Positions 1-6,146 of a stretch of 8,079 nucleotides of DNA are shown one piece after another. The DNA is from Serpens sp035497635 (GTDB taxonomy: Bacteria > Pseudomonadota > Gammaproteobacteria > Pseudomonadales > Pseudomonadaceae), in contig DATJDB010000042.1 of assembly GCA_035497635.1 (NCBI GenBank), positions 1 to 8,079 of the forward strand. Reading direction: 5' to 3'. A model generated the notes under the pieces. It worked only from the letters and a program-made list of their open reading frames with translations. It was not told the DNA's origin and ran no database searches. How positions within the stretch are numbered: position 1 is the stretch's first letter; each line of letters starts with the position of its first letter. Position numbers and translations under genes: made by a program.

Positions 1-220
1 CAAGCAACTGGTCAGCGAGAAGCTCGAACAGGCCAACGACCGCTTCAAGTCGGTCCGCCGCCGGGTCGATTCGCGACTGGAAAAGGTCGAAGACCGGGTC
101 GGTGTGCGCGTGGGTCGCGTGCTCAAGCGCGCCGGCGTACCCAGCCGTGCCGAAATCGAGGCGCTGTCGGACAAGCTCGACGGTCTGAATGAAATGCTGG
201 TACGTACGGCCAAGCCGTAA
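1..220 (+). CDS. phaI: PhaI, PHA granule-associated phasin (3' end only)
   Basis: The gene is cut by the left edge. The reading frame begins at base 2 and gives 72 residues before TAA (218-220). PhaI is a small amphipathic phasin that coats mcl-PHA granules and stabilises the polymer surface. The visible part is very rich in charged residues and helical, with a KLEQANDRFKSVRRRVDSRL stretch. It then has the motif AGVPSR followed by EIEALSDKLDGLNEML, a leucine-spaced coiled coil. The same GVPSR-plus-coiled-coil layout recurs in the next gene, phaF, so the two are paralogues. The protein ends KP with no basic tail. This is what separates PhaI from PhaF, and the phaI-then-phaF order matches known Pseudomonas loci. 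phaF follows 13 nt later, so they are very probably one operon. The promoter, where PhaD would act, lies outside the window. Confidence 0.88.
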   Translation, partial: KQLVSEKLEQANDRFKSVRRRVDSRLEKVEDRVGVRVGRVLKRAGVPSRAEIEALSDKLDGLNEMLVRTAKP

Positions 221-233
221 CGAGGAGGCCATC

Positions 234-767
234 ATGGCTGACAAGCGCAAGCAGAGCGGCTGGAGCGAGGATGTCGAGAAGTATTCGCGGCAGATCTGGC
301 TGGCCGGCCTGGGCGCCTACGCGAAGGTTGGCGAGGACGGCAGCAAGCTGTTCGATGCCCTGGTGCGCGAAGGCGAAAGAACCGAGCAGATGGTGCGCGA
401 CGAGATCGAGTCGGTGAAGAACGGCGCGCGTAGCCGGGTCGCCGAGGCCAGGGACAAGGCGCTGGGCAAGTGGAACGCGCTGGAAGAGGCGTTCGACAAG
501 CGCCTGAACGGCGCGATCACTCGCCTGGGTGTGCCGAGCCGCAACGACATCCTGGCCCTGGACGACAAGATCGAGTCGCTGAATCGGCAACTGGATCGGC
601 TGAGCACGCTGCGACTGGTCTCCGACGAGCCGGCCGACGAGGCGCCGGCCCAGGCGGCGCGCGCCAGCAAGCCCGCGCGCAGCACTGCGAGCAAGCCGCG
701 CACGCGCAAGCCCAAGGCGGCGGAAAGCCAGCCGCAGGATGAAACGTCGGAAGCCGCCTCGCAATAA
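234..767 (+). CDS. phaF: PhaF, phasin and nucleoid-associated granule protein (short tail)
   Basis: The product is 177 residues. The start is ATG 234 because GAGGAGG lies at 222-228, five bases upstream. An in-frame ATG at 189 would overlap phaI and has no such site. PhaF coats mcl-PHA granules through an N-terminal phasin domain. In P. putida its C-terminal histone H1-like domain binds DNA and helps share granules between daughter cells. Here residues about 8-125 form the phasin part (KYSRQIWLAGLGAYAKV near the N-terminus). LGVPSR (98-103) is followed by a coiled coil with leucines spaced through about 106-128. The tail (about 130-177) is rich in Ala, Lys, Arg and Pro, with SKPA, SKPR and RKPK motifs, then turns acidic or polar (ESQPQDETSEAASQ). 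P. putida PhaF is roughly 255 residues with a long AAKP-repeat tail, so this tail is much reduced. The stop is tandem, TAA then in-frame TGA (765-770). Confidence 0.9.
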   Translation: MADKRKQSGWSEDVEKYSRQIWLAGLGAYAKVGEDGSKLFDALVREGERTEQMVRDEIESVKNGARSRVAEARDKALGKWNALEEAFDKRLNGAITRLGVPSRNDILALDDKIESLNRQLDRLSTLRLVSDEPADEAPAQAARASKPARSTASKPRTRKPKAAESQPQDETSEAASQ

Positions 768-777
768 TGAGGTGTCT

Positions 778-806
778 AAAACGCCCCGCCCCGCGCGGGG
801 CGTTTT
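778..806. terminator. Bidirectional intrinsic terminator between phaF and phaD
   Basis: AAAACGCCCCGC (778-789) pairs perfectly with GCGGGGCGTTTT (795-806) across a 5-nt loop, giving a 12-bp stem. On the plus strand it is followed by GTTT, making a T-rich tract. On the minus strand the stem's own A-run supplies the terminal Ts. It starts 11 nt after the phaF TAA and lies in the convergent gap, so it probably ends both phaIF and phaC1ZC2D transcription. Confidence 0.88.
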
Positions 807-828
807 GTTTCAGGAGGCCGTGATTCCC

Positions 829-853
829 TGTGGGGCCGGCTTCATGCCGGCCG
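829..853. repeat. REP-like extragenic palindrome
   Basis: GGCCGGC (834-840) and GCCGGCC (846-852) are perfect 7-bp inverted repeats around the loop TTCAT, preceded by CTGTG. A G-rich head followed by a GC palindrome with a short T-containing loop, lying between convergent genes, is typical of Pseudomonas REP sequences. On the opposite strand, 889-907 reads GGTAGGAGGAGCAAG, which resembles another REP head, so a diverged REP pair is possible. Copy number elsewhere in the genome cannot be judged from here. It could instead be a second hairpin that terminates or stabilises the phaD transcript. Confidence 0.5.
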
Positions 854-901
854 GCGGAGTCAAAACCCTGCTGTGGATGCAAGGTGGTCGACTTGCTCCT
901 C

Positions 902-1516
902 CTACCCCCGATAGCGCTGCGCCAGGCTGGCCGTGTCCTGTCGGGATTCGTTCGTCAGGTGCGGGGAAATCAGCATCATCAGCCGATAGACCACCTGCTC
1001 GATATCGGTCCGCCGCCCGAGGATGCGCTGGTAATCCAGGGCGAACAGCAGGGTCAGGGTGATCTGCTCGACCAGCTCGCTGATCACCGAGGGTTCGCCG
1101 CGCAGGCGGGCCTGGCCCTGCAGCTGGCCGAGCAGGCTGGCCAGACAGTGGCGAAGCTGCCCCAGCCAGGCGCGGATGCCACGCGCCAGCGCGGGCTGCC
1201 GCTCAGTCAGGTTGGCCAGGTCCTGGAACAGGAAGCGATGGGCTTCCAGGCGCTCCACCAGCAATTGCAGGAACAGCCAGTAGTCCTCAATGTCCAGACG
1301 GGTGTCGCTGGGCGGCGGCTGCAGTAGCGGCGCCAGCTCCTGGCGAAAGCGCTCGAACAGCGCCAGCACCAGCGGCTCCTTGCCCCGGAAGTGGTAGTAG
1401 AGATTGCCCGGGCTGATGCCCAGTTCGGTGGCGATCTCCAGCACCGAGGCATTCGCCTCGCCGCGTGCGTTGAAGCAGTGCAGCGCACATTCCAGGATGC
1501 GATCCCGGGTCTTCAT
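902..1516 (-). CDS. phaD: PhaD, TetR-family regulator of PHA genes
   Basis: The product is 204 residues, the usual PhaD size. PhaD is a TetR-type DNA-binding protein. In P. putida it activates the phaC1 and phaI promoters, probably responding to an acyl-CoA-derived ligand. The N-terminus MKTRDRILECALHCFNARG and a helix-turn-helix at about residues 24-43 (SVLEIATELGISPGNLYYHF, then RGKEPLV) are classic TetR features. The rest is a helical ligand-binding domain (LFLQLLVERLEAHRFLFQDLANL around the middle). The start at 1516 has GGAGG (1524-1528) seven bases upstream, inside the phaC2 3' end, and starts exactly at the TetR domain. Upstream in-frame codons would overlap phaC2 far more. The ATG shares ATGA (1516-1513) with the phaC2 stop, suggesting translational coupling. 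The stop is TAG at 904-902. Confidence 0.95.
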   Translation of the reverse strand: MKTRDRILECALHCFNARGEANASVLEIATELGISPGNLYYHFRGKEPLVLALFERFRQELAPLLQPPPSDTRLDIEDYWLFLQLLVERLEAHRFLFQDLANLTERQPALARGIRAWLGQLRHCLASLLGQLQGQARLRGEPSVISELVEQITLTLLFALDYQRILGRRTDIEQVVYRLMMLISPHLTNESRQDTASLAQRYRG

Positions 1517-3198
1517 CGCTTGGCCTCCAGACGCTGATGAACGTAGCGCCCTGGGGCGGCTTCCAGGGGCGGATAGTCGGCGTTGCCGGCCACCGCGCGT
1601 GCCGCTTGCAGCGTGCCGGCGTGGGCCTGCAGCCATTCCACCCAGCGCGGCCACCAGCTGCCCCGGTGCGTCTGGCTGATGGTCTGCCAGGTCTGCGGAT
1701 CGGCATCCAGCAGGTCGGTCTCCTGGTAGCTGGCCTTCGGATGCCCCGGCGGGTTGACGATGCTCTGCACGTGCCCGCTGTTCACCAGCAGGAAGCGGCG
1801 CTGGCCGCCGAGCAGCCGCGCCGAGCGATAGACCGCCTGCCAGGGCGAGATGTGGTCGTTGTGTCCGGCCACGCTGAAGCTGTCCACCGCGACCTGCGCC
1901 AGATCCACCGGCTGGCCGCAGACCTCCAGCCCGCCGGGGCGCGCCATCGGATTGAACTTGAAGAAGTCCAGCAGATCGCCGTGCAGGGCGGCGGGCAGAC
2001 GCGTGTTGTCGTTGTTCCAGTAGAGGATGTCATTGGGCGGCGGCTGCCGGCCGAGCAGGTAGTTGTTCACCCAGAACGGCCAGACCAGCTCGTTGGGGCG
2101 CATCCAGGCAAACACCCGCGCCATGTCCCGGCCATCCAGCACGCCCTGCTGGTAGGAGTGACGCTTGGCGGCTTCCAGGCCTTCCTCGTCGATGAACAGC
2201 AGCGGCGCGGAGTCGAGCTGGCTGTCCAGCAGGCTGACCAGATAGGTGGCGCTGGCCACCTGATCGAGGCGCCCGGTCGCCTGCAGGTAGCCTTGCAGGG
2301 CGGCGATGGTCAGGCCGCCGGCGCAGGCGCCGAGCAGGTTGATCTGGTCGCTGTCACAGATCGCGCGGCAGGCGTCCATGGCTTCCTGCAACGCCTGCAC
2401 ATAGCTGGACAGTCCCCATTCGCGCTGGGCGCGGTCGGGGTTGCGCCAGCTGACCATGAACACCTGGACCTGCTGTTTCAGGCAGTGCTGCACGAAGCTC
2501 TTCTTCGCGTTGAGGTCGAAGATGTAGTACTTGTTCAGCTGCGGCGGCACGATCAGCAGCGGCACGGCGTGCTGCTGTTCGGTCATCGAGCGGTACTGGA
2601 TCAGTTCCAGCACCTCGTTGCGCAGCACCACCGTGCCGGCGCTGGTGGCCAGGTTGACGCCGAGCCGGAAGACCCCGTGCGGCACTTGGTTGGGCGTGCC
2701 GTTCGGCAGGTCGTGCCACAGCTGGCGCAGGCCGTTCAGCAGGCTGCCGCCGCCCGTGTCGAAGCACTCCTTGAGCACCGTCGGATTGAGCGGACTGTTG
2801 GAGGGCGACAGTGCCTGGCTCAACTGGGTGACCAGGAACAGCACGCGGTCGCGGTCGTCACTGGACAGGTTGCTGTGCTCGACCCAGCTCAGCCATTGTT
2901 CCTGACTGGTCAGGTAGGCCTGCAGGGCGCGGCGGTAGAGGGGATTCAGGCGCCAGGTCGGATCGGCGAAACGCGGGTCGTCGCCAACCGGGTGCAGGAT
3001 GTCGCCGCGCAGCACGCGGGCCAGCTTGCCGGCCAGCTCTATGCCGTTGCGCAGGCTGTGCAGCGGCTGGCGCAGACCCTGGCCGAGCAGCAGGCCGAGG
3101 CTGGAGCGCAGATCGCGCCCGCGCAGGCCGACGATGGCCTGCCGGGCGGTGAAGCGCGTCGGGGGGGAGCCGGCGTCGGCCGGCCTGTCTTCAAGCAT
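1513..3198 (-). CDS. phaC2: PhaC2, class II mcl-PHA synthase 2
   Basis: The product is 561 residues, close to other Pseudomonas PhaC2 enzymes. It polymerises (R)-3-hydroxyacyl-CoA into mcl-PHA at the granule surface, releasing CoA. It has the PhaC N-terminal domain, then an alpha/beta-hydrolase core. The lipase-like box is GACAG with nucleophile Cys292. The catalytic Asp448 lies in NDHISPW and His476 in NSGHVQS. Family blocks RVFAWMRPNELVW, NNYLLG, DILYWNND and TRLPAALH are intact, so the enzyme should be active. I chose ATG 3198 because AAGGAGAG (3212-3205) lies at a good distance. The in-frame TTG two codons upstream is too close to that site. phaZ ends 21 nt upstream and phaD overlaps the stop. 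It is paralogous to phaC1 along its whole length. Gene order after phaZ separates C2 from C1. Confidence 0.96.
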   Translation of the reverse strand: MLEDRPADAGSPPTRFTARQAIVGLRGRDLRSSLGLLLGQGLRQPLHSLRNGIELAGKLARVLRGDILHPVGDDPRFADPTWRLNPLYRRALQAYLTSQEQWLSWVEHSNLSSDDRDRVLFLVTQLSQALSPSNSPLNPTVLKECFDTGGGSLLNGLRQLWHDLPNGTPNQVPHGVFRLGVNLATSAGTVVLRNEVLELIQYRSMTEQQHAVPLLIVPPQLNKYYIFDLNAKKSFVQHCLKQQVQVFMVSWRNPDRAQREWGLSSYVQALQEAMDACRAICDSDQINLLGACAGGLTIAALQGYLQATGRLDQVASATYLVSLLDSQLDSAPLLFIDEEGLEAAKRHSYQQGVLDGRDMARVFAWMRPNELVWPFWVNNYLLGRQPPPNDILYWNNDNTRLPAALHGDLLDFFKFNPMARPGGLEVCGQPVDLAQVAVDSFSVAGHNDHISPWQAVYRSARLLGGQRRFLLVNSGHVQSIVNPPGHPKASYQETDLLDADPQTWQTISQTHRGSWWPRWVEWLQAHAGTLQAARAVAGNADYPPLEAAPGRYVHQRLEAKR

Positions 3199-3204
3199 GG
3201 GCAA

Positions 3205-3212
3205 CTCTCCTT
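3205..3212 (-). promoter_or_regulatory. Shine-Dalgarno site deciding the phaC2 start
   Basis: Read on the minus strand, AAGGAGAG precedes TTGCCCATG. The distance suits the ATG at 3198 and is too short for the in-frame TTG at 3204, which an automatic caller would pick for length. Confidence 0.75.
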
Positions 3213-3219
3213 GTCATGG

Positions 3220-4077
3220 TCAGCCGGCGCGCGCCAGCCCGCCGGGCGGGTGCATGACCGCGCGCTTCGGCTCTTCTTCGAGAAAGGCCATGATGATCGG
3301 CGCCACGGCCTGGGCTCGGGTGATCAGGAACAGATGGCCGTCATCGATGACATGCAGTTCGGCATGGGGAATGCGCCAGGCCAGCAGGCGCATGTTCACC
3401 AGCGGGATGATCGGGTCGTCGTCGCCGGCCAGAATCAGGGTCGGCTGGCGGATGCGGTGCAGCCAGGGCAGGCTGGTCCAGCCCAGGCCGGCGAACAGTT
3501 GCCAGTAGTAGCCCAGCTTGCCGCCGGAGCGGATCTTGCTGGCATGTTCGATCGCCAGCTCCGGGTCGCGGCGAAAGGCGCCGCCATAGATGTGCGGCGC
3601 GATCTTCGCGCCATAGGACGGCTGCAGGTAGCGCCGCGGGCTGGCCAGGCGCATCAGCACCTTGGGCTTGCCGGGCACCATGCAGGCGCCGGCCGAGGTG
3701 GCGGCCAGCACCAGCTTCTTGCAGCGCTCGGGGAAGTCGTAGGCGAACTGCTGGGCCAGCGCGCCGCCCCAGGAGACGCCGATGACGTTCACCTGGCCGT
3801 AGTTCAGGTAATCGAGCATGCGCGCTATCAGGCGCGCCAGACCGCAGAAGCGGTAGGGCATCAGCGGCGTGGACGAGCCGCCCACGCCGGGCACATCGAA
3901 GGCGATGACCTCCAGGTCGGCGGGCAGCGCGTTGACGAAGGGCAGTACCAGCTCCAGGTTGGCGCCGATACCGTTGCAGATCAGCAAGGGTGGAAGGTGC
4001 GACGAGCCCGGGCGCACGGCGGTACGCAGCGTCTGTTTGTCGAGGATGAGGGTGCGGAAAACGAATGACTGCGACAT
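3220..4077 (-). CDS. phaZ: PhaZ, intracellular mcl-PHA depolymerase
   Basis: The product is 285 residues, an alpha/beta-hydrolase serine hydrolase. It cleaves stored mcl-PHA to 3-hydroxyacids at the granule, mobilising carbon. The catalytic triad is visible. Ser102 sits in GVSWG (100-104), Asp221 in LAGDDDPIIP, and His248 in DDGHLF. These are the same positions reported for P. putida PhaZ. CNGIGANLELV (34-44) forms the oxyanion-loop region. The start is ATG 4077, with GGAGGA (4090-4085) seven bases upstream. A longer in-frame extension reaching 4176 has no family-like sequence. It sits between the two synthase genes, 121 nt after phaC1 and 21 nt before the phaC2 ATG, so synthesis and breakdown genes share a cluster. 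The C-terminus (ending GGLARAG) is slightly Arg/Pro rich but of usual length. Confidence 0.96.
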   Translation of the reverse strand: MSQSFVFRTLILDKQTLRTAVRPGSSHLPPLLICNGIGANLELVLPFVNALPADLEVIAFDVPGVGGSSTPLMPYRFCGLARLIARMLDYLNYGQVNVIGVSWGGALAQQFAYDFPERCKKLVLAATSAGACMVPGKPKVLMRLASPRRYLQPSYGAKIAPHIYGGAFRRDPELAIEHASKIRSGGKLGYYWQLFAGLGWTSLPWLHRIRQPTLILAGDDDPIIPLVNMRLLAWRIPHAELHVIDDGHLFLITRAQAVAPIIMAFLEEEPKRAVMHPPGGLARAG

Positions 4078-4198
4078 GCGCCAATCCTCCGGTCGGTGAG
4101 CGTGCTGCGGCCGAATGCCGCCACCCGCGTAGCGGGCAGCGCCATTCTGTGCGGGGTCGGTTAGGGCCCCGTTCAACCTGCGGTTCGCACGTGGGGCA
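4078..4198 (-). other. phaC1-phaZ intergenic region with hairpins
   Basis: This 121-nt gap is far longer than the other gaps in the cluster. It holds three short inverted repeats. GCGGC/GCCGC (4107-4111 and 4117-4121) reads with loop ATTCG on the minus strand. CCCGC/GCGGG (4124-4128 and 4132-4136) has a 3-nt loop. CGGGG/CCCCG (4152-4156 and 4167-4171) has a 10-nt loop. None is followed by a T-run, so none looks like a strong terminator. They could act as partial attenuators, processing sites or the leader of a secondary phaZ promoter. I see no convincing -35/-10 pair. Only the phaZ ribosome binding site at 4085-4090 is clear. Confidence 0.5.
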
Positions 4199-5866
4199 TC
4201 AACGTTCGTGAACGTAGGTGCCCGGTGCCGGCTCGGCGGCCGGGAAGGCGCGGTTGCCGGTGCGGCGCGGAGCCTTCTTCAGCTCGCCGGAGCGGGCCTG
4301 CAGCCAGTCGCGCCAGTACAGCCACCAGCTGTCGCGCTGCTCCGTGGCGCCGTTCTTCCAGGTGTCCGGGTCGTCCTCCAGGGTGGCGCCGTGCAGGAAG
4401 CGCGCCTTGGGGTTGCCCGGCGGATTGAGGATGCTCTGCACATGTCCGCTGTTGGACAGCACGAACTCGCAGTGTTCGCCGAACATCCGCGCGGAGCGGT
4501 AGCTGGCCTGCCAGGGCGTGATGTGGTCGGTGGTGCCGGCGATGCAGAACACCTCGGCATCGATGGCCTTCAGGTTGACCGGCGTGCCGCAGACTTCCAG
4601 CGCGCCCGGGGTGCGCAGGGGGTTCTGGCGGAACAACTCGACCAGGTCGTGGTGCAGCGCGGCCGGCAGGCGGGTGGTGTCGTTGTTCCAGTAGAGGATG
4701 TCGAACTCCGGCGGCAGGTTGCCGAGCAGGTAGTTGTTCACCCAGTAGTTCCAGATCAGGTCGTTGGGGCGCATCCAGGCGAACACCCGGGCCAGGTCGC
4801 GGCCCTCCAGCACGCCGGCTTCGCTGGAGCGGCGCTTGGCGGCGTCCAGGGTCTTGTCGTCGACGAACAGCGAGTACTGGCTGTCCAGATCGGTGTCCAG
4901 CACGCTGACCATCAGGGTCAGCGCCTTGACCCGGCTGTCCTGCAGCGCGGCGTAGTGGGCGAGCAACACGGCGGCGGTGAGGCCGCCGGAGCAGGCGCCG
5001 AGCATGCTCAGATCCGGGCTGCCGGTGATCGCCAGCGTGGCGTCCACGGCTTCCTTGAGCGCCTCGATATAGCGGTTCAGGTCCCAGTGGCTGTGCTGAC
5101 GGGTCGGGTTGCGCCAGCTGACGATGAAGGTCTGCAGGCCGCTGTCCAGGCAGAAGCGCGCCAGGCTCTTGTCCGGGCTCAGGTCGAAGATATAGAACTT
5201 GTTGATTTGTGGCGGCACCACCAGTACCGGGCGGGTGTGTACCTGTTCGGTGGTCGGCTGGTACTGGATGAGTTCCAGCAGTTCGTTGCGAAACACCACC
5301 GAGCCGGGCGTGGTGGCCAGATTGCGGCCGACTTCGAAGGCTGCCTTGTTCACCTGGGAAGGCAGGCCGCCATTGCTGACCAGGTCCCGCGACATTTGCG
5401 ACAGGCCGTTGAGCAGACTGGCTCCGCCGGTTTCGAACAGGCGCTTGAGTGCCGCCGGATTGGCCAGGCTGTTGGTGGGCGCCATGGCCTCGGTGAACAG
5501 GTTGAGGATGAAATGCCCACGGCGGATGTCATCGGCGGGCAGGCTGCTGGTTTCCAGCCAGTCGTGCAGCTCGTTGCGCCAGGCCAGGTAGGCCTGCTGG
5601 TAGCGACGGTAGACGGGGTTGAACGTCCAGGCCGGGTCGCTGAAGCGGCGATCGCTGGGCTCGGGACGCAGGTTGGCCTTGTCCAGCAGGACATCCTTGA
5701 GGGTGCTGCCGAAGCGCAGCAGATGCCGGGCGCTGTGTACCGGCTGACGAAGGGTCTGGGTGAGAACCTGGCGGGAGGAATTGAGCAGATCCTTGCCCCG
5801 CAGGCCGGCAATCGGATGAGGCTTGCAGGCGTGCAGAGCGAGGGGTTGTTGCATGTCCGTGCTCAT
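4199..5866 (-). CDS. phaC1: PhaC1, class II mcl-PHA synthase 1
   Basis: The product is 555 residues, close to the 559 of P. aeruginosa PhaC1. It is the first and usually main class II synthase, polymerising (R)-3-hydroxyacyl-CoA of roughly C6-C14 into mcl-PHA on granules. The catalytic triad is Cys292 in the box GACSG, Asp447 in TTDHITPW and His475 in NSGHVQS. The N-terminal IAGLRGKDLL and QPVHSARH segments match the class II synthase start region. I chose ATG 5866 (MSTDMQQ). GGAG at 5880-5877 is 10 nt away, a little far, with a further AGGAGA at 5887-5882. The ATG at 5854 is 22 nt from GGAG and less likely. Upstream in-frame extension to about 6103 crosses the promoter region and is not PhaC-like. 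The -10/-35 candidate lies about 110-140 nt upstream. The box is GACSG here and GACAG in PhaC2. Confidence 0.96.
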   Translation of the reverse strand: MSTDMQQPLALHACKPHPIAGLRGKDLLNSSRQVLTQTLRQPVHSARHLLRFGSTLKDVLLDKANLRPEPSDRRFSDPAWTFNPVYRRYQQAYLAWRNELHDWLETSSLPADDIRRGHFILNLFTEAMAPTNSLANPAALKRLFETGGASLLNGLSQMSRDLVSNGGLPSQVNKAAFEVGRNLATTPGSVVFRNELLELIQYQPTTEQVHTRPVLVVPPQINKFYIFDLSPDKSLARFCLDSGLQTFIVSWRNPTRQHSHWDLNRYIEALKEAVDATLAITGSPDLSMLGACSGGLTAAVLLAHYAALQDSRVKALTLMVSVLDTDLDSQYSLFVDDKTLDAAKRRSSEAGVLEGRDLARVFAWMRPNDLIWNYWVNNYLLGNLPPEFDILYWNNDTTRLPAALHHDLVELFRQNPLRTPGALEVCGTPVNLKAIDAEVFCIAGTTDHITPWQASYRSARMFGEHCEFVLSNSGHVQSILNPPGNPKARFLHGATLEDDPDTWKNGATEQRDSWWLYWRDWLQARSGELKKAPRRTGNRAFPAAEPAPGTYVHER

Positions 5867-5940
5867 TGAAAAGAGGCTCCATCTCCTGATGCGAGTATGC
5901 CGCGCGCCCCCGAATGGGGCAGGTGGCGTGAGCGGAGGAC

Positions 5941-5964
5941 GGCCCGGGCGTAGAGGGCCGGGCC
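5941..5964 (-). repeat. Inverted repeat in the phaC1 leader
   Basis: GGCCCGG (5941-5947) pairs with CCGGGCC (5958-5964) across a 10-nt loop. It would fold in the 5' untranslated RNA if transcription starts near 5970, or it may be an operator just downstream of the promoter. No T-run follows it, so it is not a simple terminator. Confidence 0.5.
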
Positions 5965-5977
5965 AGACCGCAACAGG

Positions 5978-6006
5978 TGTATAGGCGACATTCAGATACT
6001 TGCCAG
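5978..6006 (-). promoter_or_regulatory. Putative sigma-70 promoter of phaC1
   Basis: On the minus strand CTGGCA (6006-6001) and TATACA (5983-5978) are separated by 17 nt. Each matches four of six consensus bases. A run of six A on the minus strand lies just upstream (6018-6023) and could act as an UP-like element. Transcription would start near 5970, giving a leader of about 105 nt. P. putida phaC1 is reported to depend on PhaD and a vegetative-type promoter, which fits. This is a visual match only. Confidence 0.45.
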
Positions 6007-6146
6007 TTCCAGACGGCTTTTTTGCGCCGAATGGCGCTATGTCGACTGAAAACGAGGGTGGGTGCGAGCGGGAGGCGGGCAGGCCTGCGCCAGTCCGGGG
6101 CATGGAGTGGCGGCAGGCTCTGGAATGGGACGTTGCCGGAAAGGGG

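Larger units (their letters stand above)
5867..6146 (-). promoter_or_regulatory. phaC1 upstream regulatory region
   Basis: This 280-nt non-coding stretch separates the DUF971 gene from phaC1 and should hold the main cluster promoter and the site for PhaD. Reading toward phaC1 there is a self-complementary GCAGGCCTGC (6079-6088). Next come a hairpin GCGCC/GGCGC (6024-6037), an A-run (6018-6023 on the minus strand), a putative promoter (6006-5978), a leader hairpin GGCCCGG/CCGGGCC (5941-5964) and a second leader hairpin GCCCC/GGGGC (5906-5920). No gene-like reading frame and no clear terminator for the upstream gene were seen. I could not find a sigma-54 site with correct GG/GC spacing. Confidence 0.6.

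Noticed and set aside
123..764. Minus-strand open frame of about 213 codons antisense to phaF
   Set aside because: It overlaps two real phasin genes on the other strand and is Arg/Leu/Ala-rich shadow sequence.
1537..4068. A plus-strand open frame of about 843 codons antisense to phaC2 and phaZ
   Set aside because: It runs opposite to two unmistakable enzymes with full catalytic triads. The product is a low-complexity Gln/Val/Ala/Gly/His-rich sequence, the usual mirror of GC-rich codon bias. No ribosome site or domain was seen.
4208..5869. A plus-strand open frame of about 553 codons antisense to phaC1
   Set aside because: It is the same artefact: it mirrors phaC1 almost base for base, has biased composition and shows no recognisable domain.
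5866..6103. N-terminal extension of phaC1 up to 6103
   Set aside because: The added sequence is Pro/Arg-rich, not PhaC-like, and covers the promoter region. The PhaC family start matches 5866.
6060..6110. Possible sigma-54 site upstream of phaC1 (TGGCGC followed by TGCC on the minus strand)
   Set aside because: The GG-to-GC spacing is one base off and the TTGC element is not matched, so it is not supported.
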